Source of the DNA: Galeruca laticollis
Taxonomy: Eukaryota; Arthropoda; Insecta; Coleoptera; Chrysomelidae
Direction of reading: 5' to 3'
Length of the DNA: 64,000 nt
Assembly (NCBI GenBank): GCA_963921935.1
Contig: OY998175.1
Span: 148,729,309 to 148,793,308 of the forward strand
Made by a program: the position numbers and the translations under genes. Of the stretch, positions 21,250 through 33,148 are shown piece by piece (the stretch's first letter is position 1; each line of letters begins with the position of its first letter). The notes beneath the pieces are model-generated. The model saw nothing but the letters and a program-made list of their open reading frames with translations, searched no databases and was not told where the DNA came from.

Positions 21250-21585
21250 AATTTGGTCTTCTTCAACTTCTTGGATGTGTCCATGTGTTTAAGGGATCTA
21301 TGAAATCTCGCTTTACTTAGGTAGAAATTAACTTCAGAAGCATGCGAAAATGATACATAAATTGACTTGCATTTCCTCCCACTAGGAGCAACAGTTGCAG
21401 CAGTTGACATCTAAGAATTTGAATTGTACCATAAAAAAGTTGGTCTTCTTCAACTTCTTGGATGTGTCCATGTGTTTAAAGAGATCTATGAAATATCGCT
21501 TTACTTAGGTAGAAATTAACTTCAGAAGCATGCGAAAATGATACATAAATTGACTTGGATTTCCTCCTACTAGGAGCATAAAATT
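21250..21585. repeat. Direct duplication, about 185-bp period
   Basis: About 130 bp (GGTCTTCTTCAACTTCTTGG, GTGTCCATGTGTTTAA, CGCTTTACTTAGGTAG, AGAAGCATGCGAAAATGATAC) occur at 21254-21385 and again at 21441-21581 with few differences. Between them lies the GCAGTTGACATCTAAGAATT block also present at 20275. Confidence 0.85.
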
Positions 21586-21589
21586 TCTC

Positions 21590-22530
21590 TGATCACCCAA
21601 CAAAGCTAAAAAATTATTTGGTTGAGACGTGTTCAAGATGTTCTGGTATGAAATTTTAAAAGAGAAAAACTTCATGGAGAAATGAAAGAACCTGAGAAGA
21701 ATCCTGCAAAACTAGCACAAATTGTGGTAGAGGGTTTTTTGAAAAATGGTATTTGTAGAAAAATTCATACATATTTTAAAAAATTGGCATCCCACTTTAA
21801 AAAAATATATACAACTAGACCCTGATACTTATGCTAAATATGTGCCAAACGGCAGTTTGAAGAATTTTAAAAAGTTTAAATCTTTATTATGTTAAGGTGG
21901 ATAGGAGGAGTAAGCTAGTAGAAAATGAGAAAAATATTTGCTGTTGCAGCAAATAAATTCGATCAATGGTAAAATTCCGAAAGAAGAAAAGTAAATATAT
22001 TATTTGGACGGATTTTGGGGGAATGAAGTCCATACTGTCACCAAAGTTTGGCAAGACAAGAACAAAATGTTTTTGTCAAGCATTTATGGAAGGTTGGTCT
22101 TCAAGATTAAAAGTTCCTTCTGGGATAGGTCATGAGTTGTTTTGCTTATTGGAAGCACACAAGGATTTGTTGATGGTGGCCCTCTGGTATTTGAATCAAA
22201 AAAAGGTGGACTATCGTGAAGAAATGAATGGAGAAAATATGACATCCAAAATCGGCTGCACGAAAGAAATATTCAGTTCGACTCCTTATTTCTAAAAGCA
22301 AATTGGATAATGTTGGCAAAGCAATATTTTCCAAGAGATAAGTAATATTGTGTTGATGAGATGGCTCGAAGTAGAAACATTAACATACTTTGGATACCAC
22401 TCTATCATTGCGAGTTAAGTCACATTGACCTGTTTGTGCAGATATAATAAAAGGAACAGTAGCAAGACTAAATAGAACCTTTAATCTTGGAGATGTTTTT
22501 CAATTGATAACTCTGTGAATAAAGTTATTG
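21590..22530 (+). pseudogene. Decayed DDE transposase (IS630/Tc1-related insect family)
   Basis: Recognisable pieces occur in order across shifting frames: RTKCFCQAFMEGWSS and PSGIGHELFCLLEAHKD (ORF 21966-22295, also YREEMNGENM), then at about 22375 NILWIPLYHCELSHIDLFV, and at about 22450 IKGTVARLNRTFNLGDVFQL. The pattern G.G.. core, then L.PYHCELNPIE, then VKGYVAR.N.TF is that of a DDE-superfamily endonuclease widespread in insects. In the second motif the usual glutamate is replaced (HID). Several stops and indels are present. Confidence 0.65.
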
Positions 22531-22636
22531 TAAATTTGAATAAAACTAATAGTGACACAGAGAGTGAAACTGATTATAAATAAAAATCACTAGTAATTTA
22601 TATACTCTTATGATATCATTATATTTTACTGTCTAT

Positions 22637-22652
22637 TGTGTGTGTGTGTGTG
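22637..22652. repeat. (GT)n microsatellite
   Basis: Sixteen bases of GT repeat, about 50 bp before the exon 6 acceptor. Confidence 0.8.
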
Positions 22653-22699
22653 AAAATTTAAATTTAAACTAGTAATTTATTTTTTATTTATAAATATAG

Positions 22700-22966
22700 G
22701 TATCATACACCGTTATGGAAAACTCAGAAATTTGTTTTTCTATAATACTTGAGGATGTTCCCATTGAAAAGTTGTCAGAAGTGGGATCGAAATTGAAAGA
22801 AACATTGAAAAATATTGTAGACAATAAAAATATAGACATGGTCCAACTACACAGTATTATCAACAAATATAAATTGGAAAGCTTAAGCAGTTTGGAAAAT
22901 TCTCCAAATTACACCATCGCCTTTATGATTCTTGGACATATGCTCTATGGACACACAAAAGAAGAT
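22700..22966 (+). CDS. M16 metallopeptidase, exon 6
   Basis: Eighty-nine codons, acceptor AG 22698-22699, donor GTAAGT 22967, phase 0. It reads VSYTVMENSEICFSIILEDV and later YTIAFMILGHMLYGHTKED. Its start continues the exon 5 sequence exactly as the family requires (ASK then VSYT). No stop or frameshift is present despite lying downstream of 15.6 kb of transposon-rich intron. Confidence 0.9.
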
Positions 22967-23160
22967 GTAAGTATGTTACATGTGTGACTTTATTCCCAAA
23001 TAAAATTCTGAAATTAATTCAGAAAGTTTTTATATATCAAACAGGGTGTTTAGCAAGGTTACGATGGTCATACGATTTGGTATAATTTTTATTCTAAAGA
23101 TAAGAAGTGTATATCCCAGTCCGTGGTATTTATCTTCTATATATTTTTTTCTAATTTCAG

Positions 23161-23589
23161 TTACAACAACGTATAAACCCTCTCACAGACATATCAAAAC
23201 TTCTTGAAGAACCTCAATCATTCTGGTTAGATTTATTGGATAAATACCTCGTTAGTAACCGGCACTACATCTCTCTTCAATGTTATCCTAGTATAGAAGA
23301 ACAACAAACAATGTCAAAAGAAGAAAAAGAGAGAATCGAACAACAGATACAAACCCTTACAGAAGCTGGTTTGAAAGAAAAAGGAGAAATTTTAGCAAAA
23401 GCTATTGAACATAACGAAAGGGAGCCTCCTCAAGATATGCTTACGTCATTACCGATTCCTAGCTTGAGTTCAATTAAGTTTCACAATATTGAAAGGTTTA
23501 GTAGTGATTCCAAGTCACTACAGAAGATAGATCTGAGTAATACTCCTGTTTTTACTTATTTTGATCATCTGAAGACAAATTTTGTTTAT
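23161..23589 (+). CDS. M16 metallopeptidase, exon 7
   Basis: One hundred forty-three codons, acceptor AG 23159-23160, donor GTAAGT 23590, phase 0. It starts LQQRINPLTDISKLLEEPQS. A charged helical stretch (MSKEEKERIEQQIQ and beyond) is the usual linker between the two halves of the peptidase. It ends VFTYFDHLKTNFVY. Intron 6, upstream, is 194 bp and contains a single ACAGGGTGTTTAG motif at about 23042. Confidence 0.92.
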
Positions 23590-24267
23590 GTAAGTATATA
23601 TAATGTTTCTTAATAATTTTGTATACAGTGATCCAATTTAGTTTACCTACTTCACTTATGTATTAACAAAATTATATTCTTTCACTTTACAATGCCAAAC
23701 GAAAATAAGAATGTAATTTTTCTCATTTTTAACGAATGTAAGGATTGCAAATTATTTTTATTGTATTATGGCAATGAATATAAACATTTCAAATTTTTCA
23801 TACTTTTTTGATAATTGCAATCTATTTTTTTCATTCTCTTGTTTCAAACAAACATGGGGATTGCTAACAAGTTAGTTTTTGATTGTATAATGGTAATTGG
23901 AGATCAGAATATGTAGATTTCTATTGGCAATAAAAGAAAAGAATGTACATTTTTTCGTTATTTAGTAGCAACCAAAGATGATACCGTGCTGTTGCAATGA
24001 TAAATTAAGATCTCAGTAAATGAGTATATATTAATATACCAGTACCGATACTGTAATGTTGTTGCCTAGCAACAATTACCGGATAGTTATGCAATTCAAT
24101 ATTAGTATGGAACACTTTAACTAAGTTACATAAAATTTTAAAAAGTAAGGAATCCAATGTATGGTAAAACAATTATCTTAACTGAATTAGTTAACGAAAA
24201 AAAATTTAAACAAAAATATAAATAAATTGCAAAACTTAAATTTAATTACTAACCTATTTGGTAATAT
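23590..24267. other. Start of intron 7; contains an X-box-like palindrome
   Basis: AT-rich intron sequence without coding content. At 24061-24073 is GTTGCCTAGCAAC, a perfect match to the palindromic X-box bound by RFX factors. Whether it is used is unknown. The region ends at the 3' end of a minus-strand Crypton. Confidence 0.35.
24061..24073. promoter_or_regulatory. X-box (RFX site)-like palindrome
   Basis: GTTGCCTAGCAAC consists of half-sites GTTGCC and AGCAAC separated by one base, equal to the RFX X-box consensus. It lies deep in intron 7, and a chance origin cannot be excluded. Confidence 0.3.
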
Positions 24268-25300
24268 TTACAGTTGTACAGAATTTCCTGTTAAATTTAT
24301 TCCTGATGTGCTAGGCATTTTTCCAGGAGTGGTAATCTCTGCGGTTTTGGTTTGTTGTATTATTTGAACGAAGTTTTCACCCCCTTGGACTATTCTAACA
24401 ATTTTTGTTTTCCTTTCAATAGCATCTTCAACATATTTCTCCACTACCGAAGAGCTTTTCCAGCCACCATGCTATTTTGTCAGAGATAAATCTACACCTG
24501 CATTTGCAAGCAAGGTCGCGAGGTCCTACTAAAACAATGACCTGCATACTTTGCTGGACTCTCAAGTTTCAGATATTCTGCTATTTTCTTACGCATTGCA
24601 CCTATAGAATAGATTCCAACTCCTTCTTTGTTACTTCTTTGCTGGAGATTATTGGGTCCTAGAGCAAGATGCTTCCGATACAATCCAAGGAAATCAATTT
24701 CATCCATAGCATTTATAACAGTAATAACTCATTTTACGTTGGTTTTAGTTTGGGGAATCGTTATTACAAGTTTTCCTTTGTCCTCAATATTACCGATAGT
24801 CATTGAGTACAATTCTTCTCTCCGACAACCCTCAGCAATTCCAATCATGACAACAACTTTAACCAAAAGATACTTCTCATCGAGTGCTTTCTTAAGAAAT
24901 AAATATACTTCTTCTCTGGTCAGTATTTTTGACTGCGTAGGTTGATGCCCATAGCTGCATTTTTTCAAAAATGCAATAATTTTCGGAAACTGATATTAAC
25001 ATTTTCTTGAACAAGTAACATTGCCTTCAGCATAGAATAATTTGCCCACATGGAAGAGCCGCTGACATTTTTGACTAAACGTAGTTATACTTTTAAAAAA
25101 TTACTGATATATAATACTTACTTCATTCAAAGAATAAGCCAGCATAACTTCTTCCTGTACGTTTGTTGCTTTATGTAATTGTTTGCATTGACAAAATAAC
25201 TTGTACTCTTTTTCATATCTCAATGCTGATTCAGTCGGTATTAGTTTTGCAGTCGCTTCTGACGATTTTTGTAAAATTTCGTTTGGGCACTCTATTATTA
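24268..25300 (-). pseudogene. Crypton-type tyrosine recombinase transposon
   Basis: Minus-strand coding pieces give ECPNEILQKSSEATAKL and YEKEYKLFCQCKQL, then an intron (25121-25075, GTAAGT..TTTAG), then SSMWANYSMLKAMLLVQENV, and after a frameshift ILTREEVYLFLKKALDEKYL. The catalytic arginine box is GIAEGCRREELYSM. The second box is KYAGHCFSRTSR and the tail HGGWKSSSVVEKYVED carries the tyrosine. This is the R..HxxR..(H/W)..Y set of tyrosine recombinases as found in Cryptons, which integrate without transposase-type DDE chemistry. The C-terminus KMPSTSGINLTGNSVQL ends at 24268. No in-frame ATG starts it, and frameshifts lie near 24980, 24715 and 24480. Confidence 0.82.
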
Positions 25301-25559
25301 ACTTTCAATCTATTTGACATTGACATAAACTAAAGAAAGTTAACGTCACCTTACATGTTAAGGCTTTCGCTATAGGGGTGCAATTTTCTATTTTTTTAAT
25401 ACTTATTTAAAATGTACAATCATTTATTTTAAAACGACGACAGGTCCGTTAGGTCCTATTACAGTACTATCAAACAACTCGTACTGTAATAAGTTACCTT
25501 CCGGATTTGTCACGTAAATTACTATTATAGCACAAATAAAGCTATTTTTGTCTAATTAT

Positions 25560-25905
25560 TTTATAAATTTTTATAATAACGATTTAATTCTAGTAATACT
25601 TCCAGAATCATTAAATTGTTTTCTCAATACCTCATAATGGTAAAGCAGCGATTCAACTTTAAATATCTGATTTCTATTTATTGGATTCTTCTCAGTGGCA
25701 AATTTCCAAATTAATTATTTTTAAGATTTTAGTTTTAAGCGATTGAATAAGAGAAATGTTATTATCATACTACTTACAAAGTATTTTGTTTTTTTGAATA
25801 AGTATAAGATATGTTCGTTCCATTTTATATTAAAATCAAATATAGTTCCCAAATATTTGTGGGTATTAACTCTGTTAAGTTGTTTATTTGAATTTCTATA
25901 TTATT
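25560..25905 (-). pseudogene. Possible LINE reverse-transcriptase C-terminal fragment
   Basis: The minus-strand reading VNTHKYLGTIFDFNIKWNEH resembles the YLG..D..L.W..H motif after the RT palm. LLYHYEVLRKQFNDSGS follows after stops. It lies directly beyond the 3' tail of the LINE at 25906-30180 and belongs to another copy. Weak call. Confidence 0.35.
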
Positions 25906-26125
25906 ATAGATAGATAGATAGATATTTATTTCGTACTAGTGACAAGATACATTTTTAGAAAAAAATATATACATTGTATGGCACATGTCAAAAGTTCTCT
26001 GTAAAAACGAATACTTAATTTTTTTTTTCAAAAAAAAACAATTAAAATCTACAATGTTAAACGTTCTCACTTATTGTACAATGTTAATATGCGTCAAACT
26101 ATATTTAAAATATTTAAAAAACAGA

Positions 26126-27600
26126 TCAAAAGCAAAAACAAATGTGTAACATGCATACAATTATAAAAAGATATGCGTGGAACACTGAATCACAAATCCA
26201 AAAATGTATTGCTATATATATATCGTCTATACTATATGGTTCTGCAGACACAAGACATTTCCTTATAGTCCTCCTAAATCTATGTATGTAAGTAATATCC
26301 CGTAGTTCTTTAGGTAGTAGGTTAAACGTTAACAAACCTCTATATAAGCATATATAATAGGGTATCGGAAAATGTGTTTCAGTCTCGTATATGATACTCA
26401 TGTGCAGTTGTATAATCTGAAAAAATATTTCCTATTTCTATACACATAACAAAGACACTCATATATGTATATACCAGGTACTGTTAATAAATTTAAAGAT
26501 TTAAAATATCCCCTACAGCTCTCACGCAGTTTTAAACCAGCCAAAATTCTAACTGCTCTTTTTTGTAATACAAAGACAGTCTGACTGTGTGAACCACCCC
26601 AAAAAACAATTCCATAGGTCAGCGATGAATAAAAATTCCCATAATATGCAGTTATCAATATACATATGTATATTGATAACTGCATATGTTTGCTAACTAC
26701 TTTTTCAAATTCCTTTAAAGAATAACAATTTCTACTTAATCCACCACAGAGCAGCTGCACATGCTCCACCCAGCTCATGTGCTCATCTATTGTGACTCCT
26801 AGAAACTTAATTTTTGACGAAAATGTAGTTACGTTATTGTTAATCTCAATATTATTGGTATACACAATTTCACTACGACTGTGTTTAAATAGAATTGCGT
26901 CTTTTTGTTATTCATGATTAAAGAGTTCCCTTCAAACCATTCAGTCATTTTTAAAATTACAGATGTTGTCTTAGTTTTCATTTCATTATAATTATCTCCA
27001 ACAATGAGCACATTTGTATCATCAACATAGTTTGTTAGTGTAGTTGTTATATGATTTAAAAACAGTTCTAGATCATTTATGTAAAGTATGAACAGGATTG
27101 GACCAAGCACGCTGCCCTGAGGTACACCCAGTGTAACTTCTCTGGCATTAGAAGTATATTGAGAAGAGTTTGTTTTAATGCAGACTTTTTGAGAACGGTT
27201 TGCTAAATAAGATTGAAACCAATCATAGCATCTACACCGAATTCCCATTTTGTCAAGCAATAATTGATGGTTCACACTGTCAAATGCCTTCGATAGGCCC
27301 AAAAAAACTCCAAGGGAGAGACTACCACTATCAAGGGCGTCCAGAATTCTCTCAATAAAAACGAAAGCAGTAGTTATAGTAGATTTTGCTTCTCGGTATC
27401 CATGTTGATTCGAAGCTATGATCGGGTTCTTATTCAAAAAATTAATCAATCTTTTTCTCATAGCAATTACAAAAACTTTAGAAAAAGTAGAGAGAAGACT
27501 TATTGGTCTTTAATTTTCCACCAATAATGTATCTCCGCTTTTAAACAACTGCTACTTTCAGTCTAGATGGGAAAAATCCACCTGAGAATGATGAATTTAC
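26126..27600 (-). pseudogene. LINE ORF2, reverse transcriptase and C-terminus
   Basis: 27461-26829 gives NPIIASNQHGYREAKSTITT, LGLSKAFDSVNHQLLLDKMG, LGVPQGSVLGPILFILYIND and LTNYVDDTNVLIVG. The palm motif is YVDD rather than YADD. After a frameshift, 26865-26398 continues FLGVTIDEHMSWVEHV, YGIVFWGGSHSQTVFVLQKR and AVRILAGL, and 26401-26126 the end (RGLLTFNLLPKELRDI). The first RT aspartate is an asymmetric change (LGLSKAFD). Nonfunctional. Confidence 0.82.
26644..26687. repeat. Perfect 44-bp palindrome inside a LINE
   Basis: Twenty-two bases (ATATGCAGTTATCAATATAC and AT) are followed immediately by their exact reverse complement, with no spacer. It lies in the RT C-terminal region between SKHM and YYGNFYSSLTYG and is not expected from the coding sequence. 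Confidence 0.9.
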
Positions 27601-27651
27601 AACATATGTCAGTGGCTCTAAAACAAATGTTGCTATTTTTTTAACAAAATA

Positions 27652-29030
27652 TTACTGATACCATCCTTGCCACTTTTTCAAACCATTTATAATATCCAGA
27701 GTTTCAACATCATCCACCTCGGATAGGTACATAGATAATAGATTGTTATTTATATGATTTAGGTTTCTATTTTTTACCGAAGAGTCTACAAGACTTGCAG
27801 CCACTGTCACAAAATATTCATTAAAAATGTTAGATGCAACGGACATAGATGATATTGGTTCATTATTTGACTTAATACCAGTGAAAGTTTCTTGTGTTGA
27901 TTTGCTGAGGCCTTTCTCACTTTTTATTATATTCCAGATGGTCTTACTTTTGTTATATGAGTCAAAAATTTGTCTGTCATAGTAATCCCTCTTTTCCTGT
28001 AAGACAAGGTTGGAGTAATAGGTTTTATAATTATTATATGCCTGTTTGGGTATATGATTATGAGTATAAAGCTCAAACATGAAATTTAGGGTATCTTTGG
28101 CAACAGTAATTTTGGTAGTCATCCATTTGTATTTTTTATTTGGTAACTGTTTAACCTGTTTTACAGGGAAAGACGAATTAAAATGATTTGTTAATATTTG
28201 AATAAAAGTATCATACTTGTCTTCAACTGTTGATCCCTCATATACTGAGGTCCACATTTCATTTCTTAAGAGACTACAAAAAACCTCATATCGCTCAGAA
28301 CCAAAAAGACGTTTATAGGCATATGTATTATTTGCTGTTTGTATGTTATGAAAAATGGTAACTGTTTGACCAAAATGATCGGATATGTCGGTGTTCAAAA
28401 TATTCACGGTATAATCTGTAAAACTAGGTACATACACATTATCTAAACACGATTTTGTATTAGCAGTAACTCTTGTTGGAGTATTTATTATGTACTTCAT
28501 ATTATACAAGTTCAATAAACTATTTAAGGTGTTAATATTTTTATCATTTTTATTTAATGGCAATACGTCTAAATTAAAATCTCCCGCTACAAGCACAAAT
28601 TTTTCACCTTCTGAGGCTATATCTAACAGTTGGTCTAATCTTAATATGAATTCTTCTGTGCTAGTATCGGGCAGTTTATATATTACGCAAACCACATATC
28701 CTACACTATCTATTCTAAATTCTGCAGTGGTACATTCAAACACATATTATTCACTTACTTGATTAATATCGTGTCTCATTATTGGACACAGATAATTTGC
28801 ACAATACAGAGCTACTCCCCCATGGGCTCTTGATTTTCTACGACAAAAATATGTTACAGTTTAAAGCATTGCAACTGAAAAGCACCAATACTATCTGTAT
28901 TCTGCCAGTGTTCAGTGATTGCTACAAATTGTAAATCTAGATTACTGATTACATTTATATGGTTTAGATAGTTTGACAGACCCTGAACATTTTGATGAAA
29001 CAATTTTATACCAGATTTGTTTTGAGGCTG
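27652..29030 (-). pseudogene. LINE ORF2, endonuclease part
   Basis: From about 29020 the reading is KLFHQNVQGLSNYLNHINVI and LQFVAITEHW, with interruptions. The long open stretch 28743-27652 gives VLVAGDFNLDVLPLN, NTPTRVTANTKSCLDNVYV and NTDISDHFGQTVTI. The H-N, TEHW, GDFN and SDH landmarks of the AP-type endonuclease are present. The linker to the RT is continuous up to a stop at 27652. Confidence 0.8.
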
Positions 29031-29239
29031 TAAGTTACTCTGTAATTGCTATGTATATTTCGTCTTTCTAGATTCAATGTCAATCAATCTCTTATAACAA
29101 GGACAGTTTACATCTGATACTTTATGATTAAAATCTAAAGATTCTCCTTATTTAGTATTCGTTTCGAAACAGTTTATACATTTAAAAATTCTAGAAGCAC
29201 AATCTCCCGTTTTATGATTTTCTGCACAATTAAAACATG

Positions 29240-30175
29240 TTATAAAGTTGCTGCTACATGCCCATATCTAGCACATTTGAAACATCTTATGACAGAAAAA
29301 TATTCGTGGACAACAAATCTTCTCCACCCTAAGTTCAGCTTACCTTGCAGGCTCAATTTTTTTTGTAATGCAACATCTTCCTCTAATATTATATTACCTT
29401 TATTTTGTTGGCCCTTTTGTTTGTATCTTGCTAGTACTTTCAATACTGTATCTTCTGTTGTTTCTAACTCATTTTGTTCTTTCATTGTTTGTATAACAAT
29501 GTCAACATCTTCTGTGATATATTCTTCTTCAACCCCTCTTACTATCATTTTTGTATTTTTTGGTCTACCGTCTATTACCTGATACTGATTGCCAAGTTCA
29601 TTTTCAACCTTATTCCTAATTTTTTCTTTTGTGTTTTTACTATCGCAATTGATAATAATTGTTCCTTCTTTACCTTCTATTAAATTCTCTACTCCTATCG
29701 CAAGACTTTTCGAATCAATGTTCTGCTTAAGATCATCCTTAGTTTTATTACTTTGTTGTTTTTCTTTAGGCTTTATGACAAGTGTTTCATTTTTTGTTTT
29801 GAATCTGTCGGCAAATGTGTTAGTTTCGTCTTCTGTACACGCATAGAGTTTATCTCTTGTATTAGTTTCTGTATTCTCATTTTGCTTTTTTATTGTTTCA
29901 TTTTGTAGTTCTATCATAGACTTTAGGTTATTTATTTCTCTAGTAATAAAGCCTTCAAATGCCTTAAAGTTGTTCATATTATCATTATTTAGTTTTCCAC
30001 AGCATTTCCTGCAATAAAATTTTAATATCCTGTTATTTTTTAATTGAAGTACTCTTAATTTTGTTGTAGTGATCCCCATAAATTCCTGACAATATTTTTC
30101 CTGGCAACTATCACATGAAAAATGTTCACGTTCTTTTCCCTTATCTGGTGGTTTCTTGCAAAGAACGCACTTCAT
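29240..30175 (-). pseudogene. LINE ORF1 with PHD-like finger, coiled coil and CCHC
   Basis: Starts MKCVLCKKPPDKGKEREHF. The first 65 residues hold a C-C-C-C-H-C-C-C spacing (CVLCKK, CDSCQEKYC, FYCRKCC) like a PHD/zinc-ribbon used by many insect LINE ORF1 proteins. A charged coiled-coil region follows (INNLKSMIELQNETIKKQNE), then an RRM-like part and CFKCARYGHVAA. A frameshift near 29240 separates it from the rest of the knuckles (ITCFNCAENHKTGDC, then FKCINC). The ORF1 protein packages element RNA. Confidence 0.75.
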
Positions 30176-30589
30176 GATTTAAATGTCACAATAAGTTTAT
30201 TTGCTCATCTAAGTTCCTGGCCTAATGCTATTTATTTGTTAATTGATGGGAAAAAAGTCAGTCCAGTTTTTAACTACTTTTTAATATGGTCTTTAGTTAG
30301 TGTTGATCCAATATTTCACATGAAATTCATAATATTAACTTCAAAATTCATATAAATTGTAGACACAAATACTCACAGGACAGTCCGTAAATTTTTCTAT
30401 CCTTAGGTAAAACTTTGACCTTTATGTTTAATGTATTTCACAGGAAAATAAAACAAAATTCAGGAGCCATGATAACTGTTGTGGATCTAATAGACTCGCC
30501 CAGGCATACTATCACAATTAATAATTTCCAAAAGTTATGAAAACACTCTTATCTATGTAGAAGGTTAGCTTATTTGATTTTAACCATTT

Positions 30590-31130
30590 AGCACTAATAT
30601 TTAAAAAGTATTCATCTTATTTTGTGCATCTAACCAAGCATCTTCTGTAGATATGGTAGCGGTGTCATCTGCATAAGACAAAACAGAATTCCCCGGCAGA
30701 CTATCAAGTAAATCATTTACACAAACTATAAAAAGTAGAGGTTCTAGTATCGTTCCTTGAAGAACATCAGTAGTTATCTATTTATTTTCCTTTATATATT
30801 CACCAAAATTACTTCTCTGTACATGATCACTTAGATAGCTAGCCAAAAGACAATTAGGTTTCCCCTTTATTCCCATACAGTATAACTTAGTCAAAAGAGT
30901 TTTATCAACAGGGTCAAATGTCTTAGCCAACTACAAAAATACTACTATAACTGGTTTACTTTTATCCAAATTTTTATATATAATATTTGTAACATAGTTT
31001 TAAGCATCTTTAGTATCTCTCTTCTTAATATATCCATATTATTTATCAGATAGGATTTTACTTTCTTTTACAAAATTATATATTCCGCTATGTATAAGTT
31101 TTTCAAAAAATTTGCTGTATTAGAAATTGA
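30590..31130 (-). pseudogene. LINE reverse-transcriptase fragment
   Basis: The minus strand reads LAKTFDPVDKTLLTKLYCMG, GIKGKPNCLLASYLSD, DVLQGTILEPLLFIVCVND and LPGNSVLSYADDTATIST, the RT palm with YADD intact. The first aspartate block (VFL.LAKTFD) contains a stop. It is truncated at both ends and is a different family from the neighbouring minus-strand LINE. Confidence 0.75.
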
Positions 31131-31510
31131 AGAAATAGGTACTGAAGATATCTGTCTGTCCGTGATAGTACAACGTATCACACGCTTCAAAAATGCTCGT
31201 ATAAAAACTAGTTTTTTCAACCTCCAAAAAATGTGAAAAAGTAAATATTAATCAGTGTACCAGTAATCATCAAAAATATGTTGGTGTGATCATAATATCT
31301 TCGCTAATTACGTGTAAGTAGTAATTAAAAACATAATTACGTTATATAGAAACTTCCAATTTGTGCTGCTAATAAATACCTGTTTATCCTTATCAGACGA
31401 ACCAGCTTTTTGTGGTTTAAAGTACAATTTCATATGTTTGATTGCCGTGCCTTCGAACTGGTTTTGGATTTTGTTTACAAATTAATTTTATGGTTATTAT
31501 TTCTAATAAA

Positions 31511-32236
31511 ATGGTGGAATGCAAGAAATGTGACAGAAAAGATTATCAAATAATATGTGCTAAATGCAAGATATGGCACTGCAGTGTATGTTCGAATCTA
31601 TCAATTCTAACTATCAAAGATTACCAAAAAAACGATATAGATTTTGTCTGCTCTCAATGTACAAGAGTACGAAAATCTATAACCCCGGGGAATAGAAAAG
31701 ATGAGCATAATAGAGCCGATTCTAGCGATAATCAAAAAGAACCTTCCTTAAACAGTGTGGTACATCTAATACATGAAATGGGCATAAAGATGGAAAAACT
31801 GCAGAATAATAATCTCAACTTGATCCAGCTTCTCACGAAAAAGGATGATGAATTAGTGGAATGCAGATCGAAGACTAGTTCACTAGAGCATAAAATTGAT
31901 TGCTTAGAGCAGGAGAAATTATCAAATAATATGGTCATTCGCAACATACCAAAAATAAATGATGAAAATTGTGTCGAAATCGTGAAGAAAATTCCTAGTC
32001 TGTTAAATATGGAAGAATTAAATAAGTTTTCGGCCTACAGGGTATCATCTAAGCCTGATGCCCCTATTTTGGTAAAATTTGACAATAGGGAAAATAAATC
32101 GAATATGATAAGAAAACTTAAAGAAAGGAAATACATCAAATTGGAGGATCTGGATTACACTAATGGTAATGGAAAGTTTGATAAAATTTACATAAACCAT
32201 GACCTAACTGGATATAGAAGAATTTTAAGCGTTTAG
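31511..32236 (+). pseudogene. LINE ORF1 with PHD-like finger and coiled coil
   Basis: ATG 31511 starts MVECKKCDRKDYQIICAKC, with IWHCSVCSN and FVCSQC giving a C-C-C-C-H-C-C-C zinc spacing. A leucine-rich coiled coil follows (LIQLLTKKDDELVECRSKTS), then NNMVIRNIPKINDENCVEI, an RRM-like strand. The reading ends IYINHDLTGYRRILSV with an early stop at 32234-32236. The role is RNA binding in the element particle. The upstream ATG at 31442 is less likely. Confidence 0.7.
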
Positions 32237-32321
32237 GTTACAGATTTCTATGGATTGTTGATGGTGACATTTTTTTAGTTTTATTTTTACTCGTTTTTTT
32301 TTAGAATATATAATTTAGAAT

Positions 32322-33148
32322 GAATACAAACTTTATTGATGATATTGAAGATCTAGATTATAAGACTTATGAGTGTGATACACCTGAGGATATTTGTAAC
32401 TCGATCTTTCTTGGTGGTACTGGTCTGAAAATATTGCACTGCAATGTGAGGAGTCTGGGCAAACGCTTTGATCTTTTGCAATTTTGAATTAATTCCTTTG
32501 ATAGTATGTTCAGAAAGCTGGAATGAGAATAATCAAAAATTTTTAAAACTTTTTAACATAAAAGGCTACAATATATATTTTAGTAATAACAATTCGCCAA
32601 ATAAATGTGAGGGAGTGGTGTGCTATATAAGGTCAGAGCTTTGCAAAACCATAAGTTATACTACTCGCGGTTTATTAAATACTATGAATCTTGAATTTAA
32701 ATTTACTAATGTTAATTTTTCTGTGTCCTGTCAATATGGGTCACACGATATAAATGCTGATGTTTTTATTGAAAATTTAAATGAGTATCTCCAAAATATG
32801 AATAAAAGTGATGTGGAAGTATTCTTAGGTGATCCAAATATTAATATATTAAATTGTGCCAACAATAGAAGAATTAAAAATGAGTATCTAAATACTTTAT
32901 ACACGCACGGTTTTAGATCTTATATAAATTGCATCACTAGGAGAGGTCATTTTAATAATACAGGCACTTGCATTGATCATTGCTTTATATACAATAGAAG
33001 TAACTTAAAAATAGAAGCCGCTGTTTTGGATTATAGTATCACTGATAATTTTAATTTACCTTTTATTTGTAATTTACACTTTGAGAAAAGTTTGCCTTTG
33101 ACTAATGATAATATAGACGAGAGTAGCTACATAAAAAAAATTAGATGA
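32322..33148 (+). pseudogene. LINE ORF2, degenerate endonuclease
   Basis: From ATG 32322 the reading passes LKILHCNVRSLGKRFDLLQF to a stop and shift near 32485. It then continues IVCSESWNENNQKF, VFLGDPNINILN (normally GDFN) and YSITDNFNLPFICNL (normally TDH). Two catalytic positions are therefore altered, and the endonuclease is dead beyond the frameshift. Confidence 0.75.

Larger units (their letters stand above)
25906..30180 (-). mobile_element. Jockey/CR1-superfamily LINE with (TATC)n tail
   Basis: A minus-strand non-LTR retrotransposon: ORF1 30175-29240, ORF2 from about 29030 to 26126, then a 3' UTR ending AAATAAATATCTATCTATCT (tail 25924-25906). No RNase H follows the RT, consistent with the Jockey/CR1 group. 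A 44-bp perfect palindrome (26644-26687) sits inside the RT C-terminal region. Multiple frameshifts and stops are present. Confidence 0.85.
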
